Below, piece after piece: positions 35,156 to 43,442 of a DNA stretch of 64,000 nt; the stretch's first letter is position 1, and each line of letters opens with the position of its first letter. The translations under genes and the position numbers were made by a program. The DNA comes from Anaerocolumna aminovalerica (GTDB taxonomy: Bacteria > Bacillota > Clostridia > Lachnospirales > Lachnospiraceae), in NCBI RefSeq assembly GCF_900115365.1, contig NZ_FOWD01000011.1, positions 1 to 64,000 on the forward strand, in the 5' to 3' direction. The notes under the pieces were generated by a model that worked only from the letters and a program-made list of their open reading frames with translations, ran no database searches and had not been told where the DNA came from.

Positions 35156-35575
35156 CTATTTCTTTTGAAAAAATCGAAAAACAGTATCAATAATAAAGAT
35201 TGCCAAAGCAATCATTCCAGCTATTTGCATAGTTTGATTAAAGTAATAACCGGATAGCTTTTGATCATCGGTAATCAGATAGTATACAATCTGATACATT
35301 CCTACTCCCGGTACTAATGGCAATATACCGGTAATTAAGAATAAAGTAACTGGTGTTTTTAATATACGTGCATAACTATGGGATAAAAGTGCTATTGTTA
35401 AAGCTGCAAAAAACATGCTGGTAACAATAGGCAACCCCATGGAGCTTAGAATTAAATGAACCAACCAGCCAACCGCCCCAACCGTTCCTGCATGTATTAA
35501 AAACTTCTTAGGAACGCCGAAGGTAACAGCAATGGATATAACCGCTATAAAAGCACCCATAACCTGAATCATCAT
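35156..35575 (-). CDS. Threonine/serine exporter, DUF3815 (ThrE C-terminal) subunit
   Basis: 139 residues, an almost wholly hydrophobic protein with about four membrane helices (for example VMGAFIAVISIAVTFGV, MFFAALTIALLSHSYA). The conserved LVPGVGMYQIVYYLITDD loop marks the DUF3815 half of ThrE. I start it at the ATG 35575, which overlaps the preceding stop by 4 nt after GGAGGTGG; the longer frame has no ribosome site. It pairs with the DUF1212 half just upstream, so the exporter is split into two polypeptides. Confidence 0.9.
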   Translation of the reverse strand: MMIQVMGAFIAVISIAVTFGVPKKFLIHAGTVGAVGWLVHLILSSMGLPIVTSMFFAALTIALLSHSYARILKTPVTLFLITGILPLVPGVGMYQIVYYLITDDQKLSGYYFNQTMQIAGMIALAIFIIDTVFRFFQKK

Positions 35576-36348
35576 AGCACTCCACCTCCTATTATTAAGG
35601 AGAAGCAAAATAATCCAACACCAATACCTGCTGCAATGGTTGCCGCAGATACAAAAGCTTCAATGGCACGGGCTCCGCCTGAAAGATAATCTCCCTGAAG
35701 AATATCCCTGATTGCATTGGTAATTGCCACACCGGGAAGCAAGGGCATGGCAGAACCACTGATTAGTATATCCCTCTGTATTCCTATATCAAAGAAATGT
35801 GTTATTGCAACACTGGTAAATGCGATAACGATAGAACAAATCATATTTTTAATAAAACTTTTAATTTTGGTTGTTTTCGTAAGCATAAAAATAAGCGCTA
35901 TAAAACCACCGTTTATACTAGCAATAAAACAGTCAATCCACTTGCCCCCAAGCAAAATAGTAAAAGCGGCTGAACCTAAGACGATACAAATGTTATAAAT
36001 AGTAATATTGTATTTTTTAGCTTGATTAATATTTTTTAACATCTCATAGGCTTCAGTTAAAGATATGGAATTATTACATAATGCACGGGATACATTATTC
36101 ACTTCATAAATTTTGGAAAGATCTGTGATTCTTGTTTCTATCCTCTTTATTAAGGTTATGTTATCAATACTGGTATCTCCTAAGGTAAGAAAAATTCCAG
36201 TTGGAGTAACAAAGGTTTCTGTTTTTTCCAGACCGGAAGTCTTTAGTATTCTGCTCATGGTATCTTCTACGCGATATGTCTCCGCTCCGCTAACTAACAT
36301 TATTTCACCTGCTAACATCGCTGTATCAACTAAAAGTTTGTAATTCAT
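35572..36348 (-). CDS. Threonine/serine exporter, DUF1212 (ThrE N-terminal) subunit
   Basis: 258 residues. The N-terminal cytoplasmic part contains MLVSGAETYRVEDTMSRIL (about 18-36) and VTPTGIFLTLGD, the hallmarks of the ThrE N-domain. About five membrane helices follow from residue 115. The conserved SAMPLLPGVAITNAIRDILQ (about 196-215) is the loop common to ThrE family members. With the DUF3815 subunit it should export threonine and serine, or small peptides; the substrate is by homology. Confidence 0.92.
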   Translation of the reverse strand: MNYKLLVDTAMLAGEIMLVSGAETYRVEDTMSRILKTSGLEKTETFVTPTGIFLTLGDTSIDNITLIKRIETRITDLSKIYEVNNVSRALCNNSISLTEAYEMLKNINQAKKYNITIYNICIVLGSAAFTILLGGKWIDCFIASINGGFIALIFMLTKTTKIKSFIKNMICSIVIAFTSVAITHFFDIGIQRDILISGSAMPLLPGVAITNAIRDILQGDYLSGGARAIEAFVSAATIAAGIGVGLFCFSLIIGGGVL

Positions 36349-36433
36349 TCGGGAAAATTTCTCCTTTTAAGCATTTTAAATATGAACTAAATTGTTAACA
36401 AATTATTCTAATTATCTTCATACTTTACTCACA

Positions 36434-36553
36434 TATGAATTTTATAATAGAGGTAAGCTAGTGATATAGTTTCACTTTCTCCTCCCCTCTAATTTTATAA
36501 TAGATTGAGAAGGTCTTTTACAAATTGTTTTGTAACTGGCCTTTCTCTTTTTA
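36434..36553 (+). other. Hairpin with T run in a gene-free stretch (possible small RNA end)
   Basis: GAGAAGG (36507-36513) and CCTTTCTC (36540-36547), with the inner stem TTACAAA / TTTGTAA, are followed by TTTTTATT. It looks like a plus-strand terminator, yet no plus-strand gene lies before it. AATTTTATAATAG occurs twice just upstream (36438-36450 and 36491-36503), giving possible -10 boxes with poor -35 boxes. A transcript of about 100 nt is possible but unproven. Confidence 0.35.
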
Positions 36554-36605
36554 TTGTATTACCCTATATAATTGAAAATATTCGCATATTTTTGAACAAA
36601 AGTAG

Positions 36606-36733
36606 GAGCTGTTGCAAACCTGTCATTCTAAGCACTAATTCAGCTATGCTGAATTTCGTTCGAAGAATCTCACTTATAAATTAGATTCCTCAAGCTGCTC
36701 TTAAGAATAACAGTTATTGTTTGGCAACAGCTT
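36606..36733. repeat. Palindromic repeat, GTTGCAAAC family
   Basis: GAGCTGTTGCAAAC and GTTTGGCAACAGCTT are inverted ends, and the interior includes TGTCATTCTAAGCAC and a nested hairpin TTCAGCTATGCTGAA. It is related to the element at 5141-5273. It lies about 50 bp after the end of the PH-domain gene and could terminate it. Confidence 0.7.
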
Positions 36734-36781
36734 CTTTGATTTTATCCCTACATGATAGATTGATAACCATTAATAAATTAC

Positions 36782-37147
36782 TCACTCATTGTCCTCAATA
36801 TCAAAATTATCGATATCCATATTATGAATGGTTCTTCTCTTTCTTCTGGCTTCTTCCGAGGCCACCAGAAGAAAATCTTTTATTTCACTTGACCTTTTAA
36901 TATGTAGAAGTTTCAGTTCCGGATGAGTGGTATCACCGGTATAGCAGGTAATAGTTCCTAACTTGAATATTCTCTCCATCAAACTTCTTGTTAATTTTAC
37001 ATCCTGAACCTTATACATAAATGCGTCATCTACTGTAATACTAAGAAAACCGCTTGTAATCGTAATCTTTTCATCCGATATTGTATAAGTTGTAAAACAA
37101 ATAGGCAAAGCCAGAAACTTGGTTCTTTTCCTTTCTACATAAATCAT
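36782..37147 (-). CDS. PH-domain (bPH2-like) protein
   Basis: 121 residues with a bacterial pleckstrin-homology core: TTYTISDEKITITSGFLSITVDDAF, then KVQDVKLTRSLMERIFKLGTI with the typical IxxVxxV..R pattern of bPH2 proteins. No membrane segment is present, in contrast to YdbT-like proteins. The C-terminus is acidic (DIDNFDIEDNE). It lies 19 bp downstream of a lipoprotein gene on the same strand, which suggests a joint transcript. Function unknown. Confidence 0.8.
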   Translation of the reverse strand: MIYVERKRTKFLALPICFTTYTISDEKITITSGFLSITVDDAFMYKVQDVKLTRSLMERIFKLGTITCYTGDTTHPELKLLHIKRSSEIKDFLLVASEEARRKRRTIHNMDIDNFDIEDNE

Positions 37148-37166
37148 TTCTTTGCTCCTTATAAAT

Positions 37167-37919
37167 TTATTTCATGTTGACATTTAATGAGTTATCTTTG
37201 TTACTTACTATCATTTCTACATTAGATAAATCAATATCTTTGGGTATTTCAAAAAGAATAACCGCTTCCTTTGTTTCTTTGGCCGCAAAGTCCAGATTAA
37301 TGTATTGTATATCGTTTACTAATAAGGTTATTAATGGCTTGTAGGTGGTTTCTTTATCTACCTGTAAATGATATTCAAGGCCCGAATTGATTAAATTAAA
37401 GTTTTGGCTTGTCTTTGTTAAATTGGTTATATCAAAATAAGCTATCAGCAACTGATTCTTATCAGATGCATCAATAGAAAAAGCTTGATTGCTTATATTT
37501 CCATGATAGCTTTTACTGGTTTCATATTTTTGAAAAGATACTTTAAAATCCTTATTCCCTATGGTTTCATTTAGATTATAACTCTTACCTGTTTTTCCTG
37601 CTTTTTTTCCAGAAGTGACCATATCATCGGAGTTTGATTTATTCTTGTCTTTGTTTGCTTTTTGTCCGCCGGTAGTTAGGGTTGTCACTTCCAGATCCTT
37701 AGATTTTTTTTCTTTGGACTCTATTTCTGCTCTTAAATCTTTTGATTCTTGATAAATCAAATCACCTTCATAAGTTTTATCGTATTTTAATAATATACCT
37801 GCCATTGATTCTGCAATCATATTACTTTCCTGACCTGTCATGTCTACTGTCTGCATACAGCCTGTCAGCATTCCCCCGCAGAAAATCATCAGGCCTATCA
37901 TCTTTAGTTTCTTAAACAT
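37167..37919 (-). CDS. Lipoprotein with a DUF4352-like beta domain
   Basis: 250 residues from the ATG at 37919 (GGGAGG site; nine upstream codons dropped). Signal peptide with lipobox LTGC (about residue 21). A Lys/Asp/Ser-rich linker runs to about residue 115. The C-terminal part, NETIGNKDFKVSFQKYETSK onwards to about residue 240, has the pattern of DUF4352 immunoglobulin-like domains (LLIAYFDITNLTKTSQNF). It is a surface protein of unknown role. Paired with the PH-domain gene. Confidence 0.78.
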   Translation of the reverse strand: MFKKLKMIGLMIFCGGMLTGCMQTVDMTGQESNMIAESMAGILLKYDKTYEGDLIYQESKDLRAEIESKEKKSKDLEVTTLTTGGQKANKDKNKSNSDDMVTSGKKAGKTGKSYNLNETIGNKDFKVSFQKYETSKSYHGNISNQAFSIDASDKNQLLIAYFDITNLTKTSQNFNLINSGLEYHLQVDKETTYKPLITLLVNDIQYINLDFAAKETKEAVILFEIPKDIDLSNVEMIVSNKDNSLNVNMK

Positions 37920-38001
37920 TACATACCTCCCATGTTTTTTATCCATTTACATAGTACCACTATTTGTGAATTTCGGCAATAAGAATTATAATAATACAAA
38001 T

Positions 38002-39549
38002 TTAATTCATTTTTGTATCCAGTTCAAACCAGAACTCTACGCCTGTTTCCCGGTTCATAACACCACATTCTCTATTTAGAGAGTCCATAATAGCTTTTAC
38101 TATGGATAATCCAATACCGCTGCCGCCATACTCCCTGGTTCTTGCTTTATCAACTTTATAAAATTTTACCCAGATTTTATCTAATTCCTCTTCCGGGATA
38201 TTGGCTCCTGTGTTAAATACAGCGATTCTTACAACATCCTGCTCCTGAATTAATTTGATTTCTATAATCTTTTCCCCATCCACATGATTCAAGGCATTAC
38301 TGATATAATTGGTCAAAACTTCTTCTACCAAATATTCGTCTGCCCATACATATATCGGACTATATTCTTCAAAATGTAGTATTACATCCTTTTGCTGGAA
38401 TAAGATCTCTGTAGAATTTAGCACTGTTTTAATTAAAGCAACAACATCAAATCGTTCAATATTCACTTGATTGCCGCCAAATTCCAACTTATTCAGTGAA
38501 ATCAATTTTTGAACCATAGTATTCATCTTTTTTGCTTCATCAATAATGACATCACAGTAAAACTCCCTGCTTTCTTCATCCTCATTAACATTATCCTTTA
38601 AGCCTTCCGCATATCCTTGAATAAGAGCAATGGGAGTTTTCAATTCATGAGATACATTAGATAAGAAGTCTTTTCTCATCTCGTCAATCTGTGTTTTATT
38701 CTGAATATCAGAAAGCAGCTCATTATTAGCACTTTTTAACTCAGAAATGGTTTTCTCCAACTTCTCTGACAGGCTGTTAATGCTGCAGCCCAGTTCCCCT
38801 ATTTCGTCATGACCAATTACATCATATTTAATATCAAAATCCAGGTCACTCATTTTCTTTGCTATACCAGCTAATTGATGAATGGGTTTGGTAAATCTCT
38901 TGCTTACATAGAACATAATTAATGTACCGATAATGACAGACATAATACCTACATAAGCCAGGAACTTATTTGCAATAACTACACTTTCCTGCATGCTCTC
39001 CAGGTTCGTACGCAGATAAACAATATGTCCATTTTCAATGGTACCAAACAGATCAACATAATTAGACCCTATATGCTGATCATAGGACTTATAAATAGTA
39101 TAATCAGCGGTACTTTTAATGGCTCCTTGTTTGCTGTTAAAAATATAATTTTTTATCAAAAAGTCAATTCTGCTTAATACCTTTTCGCTATTCTCGCTTG
39201 GAGGATATTCTACAATAAACTTATCCGTAATAACATATATACTTAAGTTTCTATTTTCGCAGATTCTTTCTATTTGAATCAGCTCCGATTCTGATATTTT
39301 ATTATCTTTATATATGGCACCGATTTCATCAAAGGTTTTACCTAAGGTATTCATTTTACTATGAAGATAATAATCAACCAGAAATGTTCTGTTAAATATC
39401 CATATAGCAAAAATAGTTATAAAAACTAATGCTGTCAATATAGAGGTTAACTTTACTCTTAAGGAATAAGGATTAAAAATTCTATTATCTCTAAGACTTG
39501 AACAATAGGCTTTAAATTTTATTATTGGTTTACGAAAAATATATTTCAT
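38002..39549 (-). CDS. Two-component sensor histidine kinase
   Basis: 515 residues. First membrane helix about 36-57, external sensor of about 130 residues, second helix near 197-217 (AYVGIMSVIIGTLIMFYVSKR), HAMP domain, then HisKA with FLSNVSHELKTPIALIQGYA (histidine near 300). The ATPase has N-box EEVLTNYISNALNHV, FNTGANIPEEELDKIW and GGSGIGLSIVKAIM. This is the classical OmpR-coupled type. Its gene starts 20 bp after the response regulator gene, and the pair is cotranscribed. The ligand is unknown; a Gram-positive envelope role is usual. Confidence 0.94.
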   Translation of the reverse strand: MKYIFRKPIIKFKAYCSSLRDNRIFNPYSLRVKLTSILTALVFITIFAIWIFNRTFLVDYYLHSKMNTLGKTFDEIGAIYKDNKISESELIQIERICENRNLSIYVITDKFIVEYPPSENSEKVLSRIDFLIKNYIFNSKQGAIKSTADYTIYKSYDQHIGSNYVDLFGTIENGHIVYLRTNLESMQESVVIANKFLAYVGIMSVIIGTLIMFYVSKRFTKPIHQLAGIAKKMSDLDFDIKYDVIGHDEIGELGCSINSLSEKLEKTISELKSANNELLSDIQNKTQIDEMRKDFLSNVSHELKTPIALIQGYAEGLKDNVNEDEESREFYCDVIIDEAKKMNTMVQKLISLNKLEFGGNQVNIERFDVVALIKTVLNSTEILFQQKDVILHFEEYSPIYVWADEYLVEEVLTNYISNALNHVDGEKIIEIKLIQEQDVVRIAVFNTGANIPEEELDKIWVKFYKVDKARTREYGGSGIGLSIVKAIMDSLNRECGVMNRETGVEFWFELDTKMN

Positions 39550-39569
39550 TTTAAACTTGCTCCTGTCTA

Positions 39570-40241
39570 TTATACCTCGAATTTATATCCCATCCCCCAT
39601 ATAGTTTTAATGTAATCACCTTTTGAACCCATTTTACTTCTTAACTTTTTAACATGGGTATCAATGGTTCTGGCATCTCCAAAATAATCATAATTCCATA
39701 CATTATTCAATATTCTTTCTCTGGATAATGCCACTCCTTGATTTGCAATAAAGTAGGATAACAATTCAAATTCTTTAATACTTAAATCAATAATTTCACC
39801 TTCTATCCTTACCTGATGAGCTGCTTTATCTAAGATAATGCCTCCCACCTCAGTAACTTCTTCTTCTAAAGAATTGGTTCTCCTTAAAATTGCTTCCACT
39901 CTGGCTACCAAAATCTTTGGACTAAAGGGCTTAGAAATATATTCATCCACCCCTAATTCAAAACCAAGTAATTCATCTTTCTCATCACTTTTTGCTGTCA
40001 ACATAATTATAGGTACCTTGGAATATTGCCTAATTTCACGGCACACCTGCCAGCCATCCATTTTTGGCATCATCACATCTAAAATAATTAATGCAATATC
40101 TTTTACGGAGAAAAAGATATCAACAGCCTGTTCTCCATTTTCTGCTTCTATTACTTCAAAGTTCTGTTTGGTTAGAAAGTCCTTTACTAATTTTCGCATT
40201 CTGCTCTCATCATCAACCACTAATATTTTTAATCTATCCAT
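39570..40241 (-). CDS. OmpR-family response regulator
   Basis: 223 residues. The receiver has VVDDESRMRK, phospho-acceptor aspartate in LIILDVMMPKMDGWQVC (about residue 55) and the lysine in YISKPFSPK. The winged-helix DNA-binding domain (about 130-223) ends TIDTHVKKLRSKMGSKGDYI and GMGYKF. It precedes its cognate kinase by 20 bp. Targets are unknown; the two-gene unit may autoregulate. Confidence 0.95.
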   Translation of the reverse strand: MDRLKILVVDDESRMRKLVKDFLTKQNFEVIEAENGEQAVDIFFSVKDIALIILDVMMPKMDGWQVCREIRQYSKVPIIMLTAKSDEKDELLGFELGVDEYISKPFSPKILVARVEAILRRTNSLEEEVTEVGGIILDKAAHQVRIEGEIIDLSIKEFELLSYFIANQGVALSRERILNNVWNYDYFGDARTIDTHVKKLRSKMGSKGDYIKTIWGMGYKFEV

Positions 40242-40548
40242 AGTGCATCCCTCAATTCCATATAATATAACAGCAAGTTACAGGTTAATTATGATGTAAT
40301 TACAGCGAATAAGTATTATCTAAATAAAAGTAAACTAAAGAACATATAATACAAAACTGATAATACTATCCTTAAATAACATAACCAATGATTGCTTATT
40401 TATTTTATACTATATACTATAATTGTGAAAATTTTTTGATTTATACTATGTTTACTTAATTGTATCATTTTTTTCTTGTATTTTATTTTTTGCACTTTGT
40501 ATTTTATTTCTTAGTCATATACCTTATACTTATTAATTATATACTTTA
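40242..40548. other. AT-rich intergenic region
   Basis: No coding frame with a ribosome site is seen. The sequence near 40250-40290 probably contains the promoter of the response regulator gene (TATAAT-like blocks), but I cannot fix it. No clear hairpin. Confidence 0.4.
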
Positions 40549-41109
40549 CTATTCTTTGTTAAGCTTGGCTTCTCTTTCCTCTAGCTCCTTTTCTTTCAAC
40601 TTTAATTCTTCTTCCCAGCTTGCATAATGATCAATAACTTCATTCTCAAAATTAGTGAAAACAGTTTTATCACTATAGATTGCAATAATAATCATAGCAA
40701 TCACAATGACTAGAAAAAACAGATTAATAATTCTTGAATTTCGCAGTTTTATTTTTAAGTTCTGCACCATTTCTTTGTATTTATTCAAAGCCAAAGAATC
40801 TACTTCTTTTTTCACTGTCTTTGTACTTGGATTCTGAGAAATATAGTTAATTTTCTGCATTTCCTCCGGTTTAATAATACCGGATTTTAAAATGCTCTCC
40901 TGCAATTCCTTTAAGAACAGATATCCCACAGGTGTTTGGAAAGTGTTTTTTTCAATAAATCTATTATATAGTTTTAGAGTATCATTTGGATCAGATAAAT
41001 CTACTTTCGTTTTAAAGTGATCAATTACCTCTTGTTCTTCCTTTGCTCTGCTAAAGTCCTCGTTGGTATTAAAGATAAATCCATTTACTTGATTCTGGCT
41101 TTCTCCCAT
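40549..41109 (-). CDS. Hypothetical membrane protein with C-terminal coiled coil
   Basis: 186 residues. I do not recognise a family. The first 115 residues are hydrophilic and helical. One membrane helix lies at about 126-146 (INLFFLVIVIAMIIIAIYS), and the tail is a charged coiled coil (EEELKLKEKELEEREAKLNKE). TPVGYLFLKELQESIL is a conserved-looking block near residue 56. A GAGGTGAG site precedes the ATG. It is alone, and no operon link is evident. Confidence 0.75.
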   Translation of the reverse strand: MGESQNQVNGFIFNTNEDFSRAKEEQEVIDHFKTKVDLSDPNDTLKLYNRFIEKNTFQTPVGYLFLKELQESILKSGIIKPEEMQKINYISQNPSTKTVKKEVDSLALNKYKEMVQNLKIKLRNSRIINLFFLVIVIAMIIIAIYSDKTVFTNFENEVIDHYASWEEELKLKEKELEEREAKLNKE

Positions 41110-41413
41110 ATTCTCACCTCTTTGCTAATTTCATGTACTAATATAATACATCGGAATATTCACTACCATATTTAACAACTATGGTAAATGTACTATAAAA
41201 ATTATACCATATCCATTTCAATTATGTAATACTTCCCATATACGTAAAATAGTATAGTTTCCTACTAGAGTACTAAATTAACAATGCCTTTATTCTTTAA
41301 TTCTTATGAAAAGCCAGTATCATCTGATGTTATGGATAAAGGTACAGAAAAGGGATTATCACCATATATGTTGATAAATGGTACTATTTTCCCATTTTAC
41401 ATGTTCCAGTAAC
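41110..41413. other. Intergenic region without a recognised gene
   Basis: AT-rich. I see no hairpin-T-run terminator and no open frame with a ribosome site. The stretch ends 13 bp before the stop of the sugar-binding-protein gene. Confidence 0.4.
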
Positions 41414-42466
41414 TTATTGACCGATAATCTCTTCAACATTATCTTTTGTTACAATAATATAGGGCTTACGAATGTACTTGCCATCAATCAAATCCTCAGG
41501 AAGCTTTTTATCAAATACCAACGGATAAGCCAAGTCAATAATTCCAAATGCCTGCCCCTTACTGTCGTTTAAAACCGTTCCTATCATATCTCCATTCCTT
41601 ACAGCTTCCAGACCAACTGTTGTGCCATCAATTCCAACCACTGCCGGAGCATCCTCTATCATACTTTTTTTAATGGCATCAATTGCTCCTAACGCCATAT
41701 CATCATTATTCGCTATGACAATCTCTATCTCACCGTTATAGTTCTCAAGCAGTTTCGACATTCTAGTCTCTCCCTGAGCCCGAAACCAATTAGCAATTTC
41801 ATCGCCTAACTTTTCTACTTTAATACCGGCCTCTGTGATTGTTTTTATCACATATTCTGTTCGTATTAATGCATCTTGATGTCCCGGTTCACCTTCCAGG
41901 ATAACATATTGCAATATGCCATCACCGTTTTTATCTATTGAATTAAAATCCTTAGTACAAGCATCTACTACAATCTGCCCCTGCATGATTCCAGATTCAA
42001 AGGCTACTGCACCAACGTAGAATAATTTATCCCAGCGCTGCAAATCCTTTTCTACTAATTCCCTGTTGAAGAAAATGATTGGAATACCAGCATTCATTGC
42101 CATATCAATTGCTACGGAAGCATCTGTTCTATCAACCAGATTGATGCAAAGGATATCATAGTCTTCCTTAATAAAATTCTCCACCTGATAATTCTGGGAT
42201 ACCTGACTTCCACCGGCATTTGCTATGTCTAGTGTTATTGAGATTCCTTCTTCCTGTTCCTTGAGTTTCGCCGCTTCTATCAAATAATCTACCAGACCGG
42301 AAATAAAGGTATCATATTGATTATAGATACTTACTCCAATTTTCATACTTGTTTTCTGATCAGAATCTTCTTTACCCTCACTATTACCATTCCAATAATG
42401 AATCAGAAGAATACTGATAATAATAAATACAATAATCACCGGTAATATGGTTTTTTTAGAAGTCAT
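41414..42466 (-). CDS. Membrane-anchored galactose-type sugar-binding protein
   Basis: 350 residues from the ATG at 42466 (GGAGGG site; the longer frame starts at a TTG overlapping that site). The N-terminus has one helix (ILPVIIVFIIISILLIHYW) with no lipobox cysteine, so it is held by an uncleaved anchor. The rest is a type 1 periplasmic-binding-protein fold like MglB: KIGVSIYNQYDTFISG, INLVDRTDASVAI and a calcium loop SIDKNGDGILQYVILEG. The position after YesM/YesN and the missing lipobox suggest a ligand-sensing partner rather than the transport receptor; that is inference. Confidence 0.82.
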   Translation of the reverse strand: MTSKKTILPVIIVFIIISILLIHYWNGNSEGKEDSDQKTSMKIGVSIYNQYDTFISGLVDYLIEAAKLKEQEEGISITLDIANAGGSQVSQNYQVENFIKEDYDILCINLVDRTDASVAIDMAMNAGIPIIFFNRELVEKDLQRWDKLFYVGAVAFESGIMQGQIVVDACTKDFNSIDKNGDGILQYVILEGEPGHQDALIRTEYVIKTITEAGIKVEKLGDEIANWFRAQGETRMSKLLENYNGEIEIVIANNDDMALGAIDAIKKSMIEDAPAVVGIDGTTVGLEAVRNGDMIGTVLNDSKGQAFGIIDLAYPLVFDKKLPEDLIDGKYIRKPYIIVTKDNVEEIIGQ

Positions 42467-42476
42467 AAGGCCCTCC

Positions 42477-43442
42477 TTATTGTACAATTGGGAACACCAG
42501 TCTTTGATTTTTCGGTAAATACATGGTTTCCCTGTTTACTGTTCGAAACTCAACTTCAATATCCGGTACACCACCGTTGTGGTGAATATTACTAAGCACT
42601 TCCTGTAAACTTAAATAACCCATATTAAATTCATTCTGAAAAACAATAGAATTAATCACTCCATAATCAAGATTATGTACGATTTTACTCGTACTGCCAA
42701 TTCCATAAACTTCTAAAGAGGTTGCAGTACCTTGAACAGCATCGATAACCTCCTCTAAACTCATATCATCCAATGCAACTATCACATCCACCGGGTCTTC
42801 TTTTATCATTCTCTTCAGATACTCAGCAGGATCATCATCCTTTGCCAGTTCCCAGCCAGTTATTTTATTTTCCGTATATTTAAAGCTATCCATGAACCCC
42901 TGATATCTTTCATAAACACTGCTGCGCTGCATCTTTTTAACATAAACTGCAACTTTACTATTCTTTTTACTATTAAGATAAACAGATCTTCCAATATTCA
43001 ATCCCATACTGTAATTATCTGCAGAAATGTAGATAATATTATCCACATCATCAGCCTTGGTTTCAACCATAATGACCGGCACTTTCAGTGAAGCTTCCTG
43101 AATAGTTTCCGCCATATTCCTACTGTCTGTAACTGCTATAATAATACCCTTGGAGCCATTTTCAATTTCCCGCTCCAACAATAGTGTCTGTTCCTTTGCA
43201 TCAGTTTCAGAAGACATCAGGCAGAAATTCACTTCTGCCCCAAAATCCTCTGTGGCCTGATCAATCCCCTGCTTTAAAGTCGTCCACCGGTCACTGTTGC
43301 TTCCATATACAATTACAGATATCCTTGTTCTTGTTTCTTTTTTATTGGTATCATTGATATATAAATATGTACTGATAAACAATAATCCGAACAAACAGAA
43401 CAGAAGTGCCATTACCATGACGAATTTCTTATTTTTAATCAT
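42477..43442 (-). CDS. Membrane-anchored periplasmic-binding-protein-like sensor
   Basis: 321 residues. One N-terminal helix (VMVMALLFCLFGLLFISTYL) without a lipobox is followed by a periplasmic-binding fold: ISVIVYGSNSDRWTTLKQGI, then IIIAVTDSRNMAETIQEAS, PVIMVETKADDVDN and DVIVALDDMSLEEVIDAV. It is a sugar-binding (LacI-like) domain. It overlaps the kinase stop by 4 nt (ATGA) and lies 10 bp before the next binding-protein gene. It probably presents a sugar to the kinase. Confidence 0.82.
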   Translation of the reverse strand: MIKNKKFVMVMALLFCLFGLLFISTYLYINDTNKKETRTRISVIVYGSNSDRWTTLKQGIDQATEDFGAEVNFCLMSSETDAKEQTLLLEREIENGSKGIIIAVTDSRNMAETIQEASLKVPVIMVETKADDVDNIIYISADNYSMGLNIGRSVYLNSKKNSKVAVYVKKMQRSSVYERYQGFMDSFKYTENKITGWELAKDDDPAEYLKRMIKEDPVDVIVALDDMSLEEVIDAVQGTATSLEVYGIGSTSKIVHNLDYGVINSIVFQNEFNMGYLSLQEVLSNIHHNGGVPDIEVEFRTVNRETMYLPKNQRLVFPIVQ

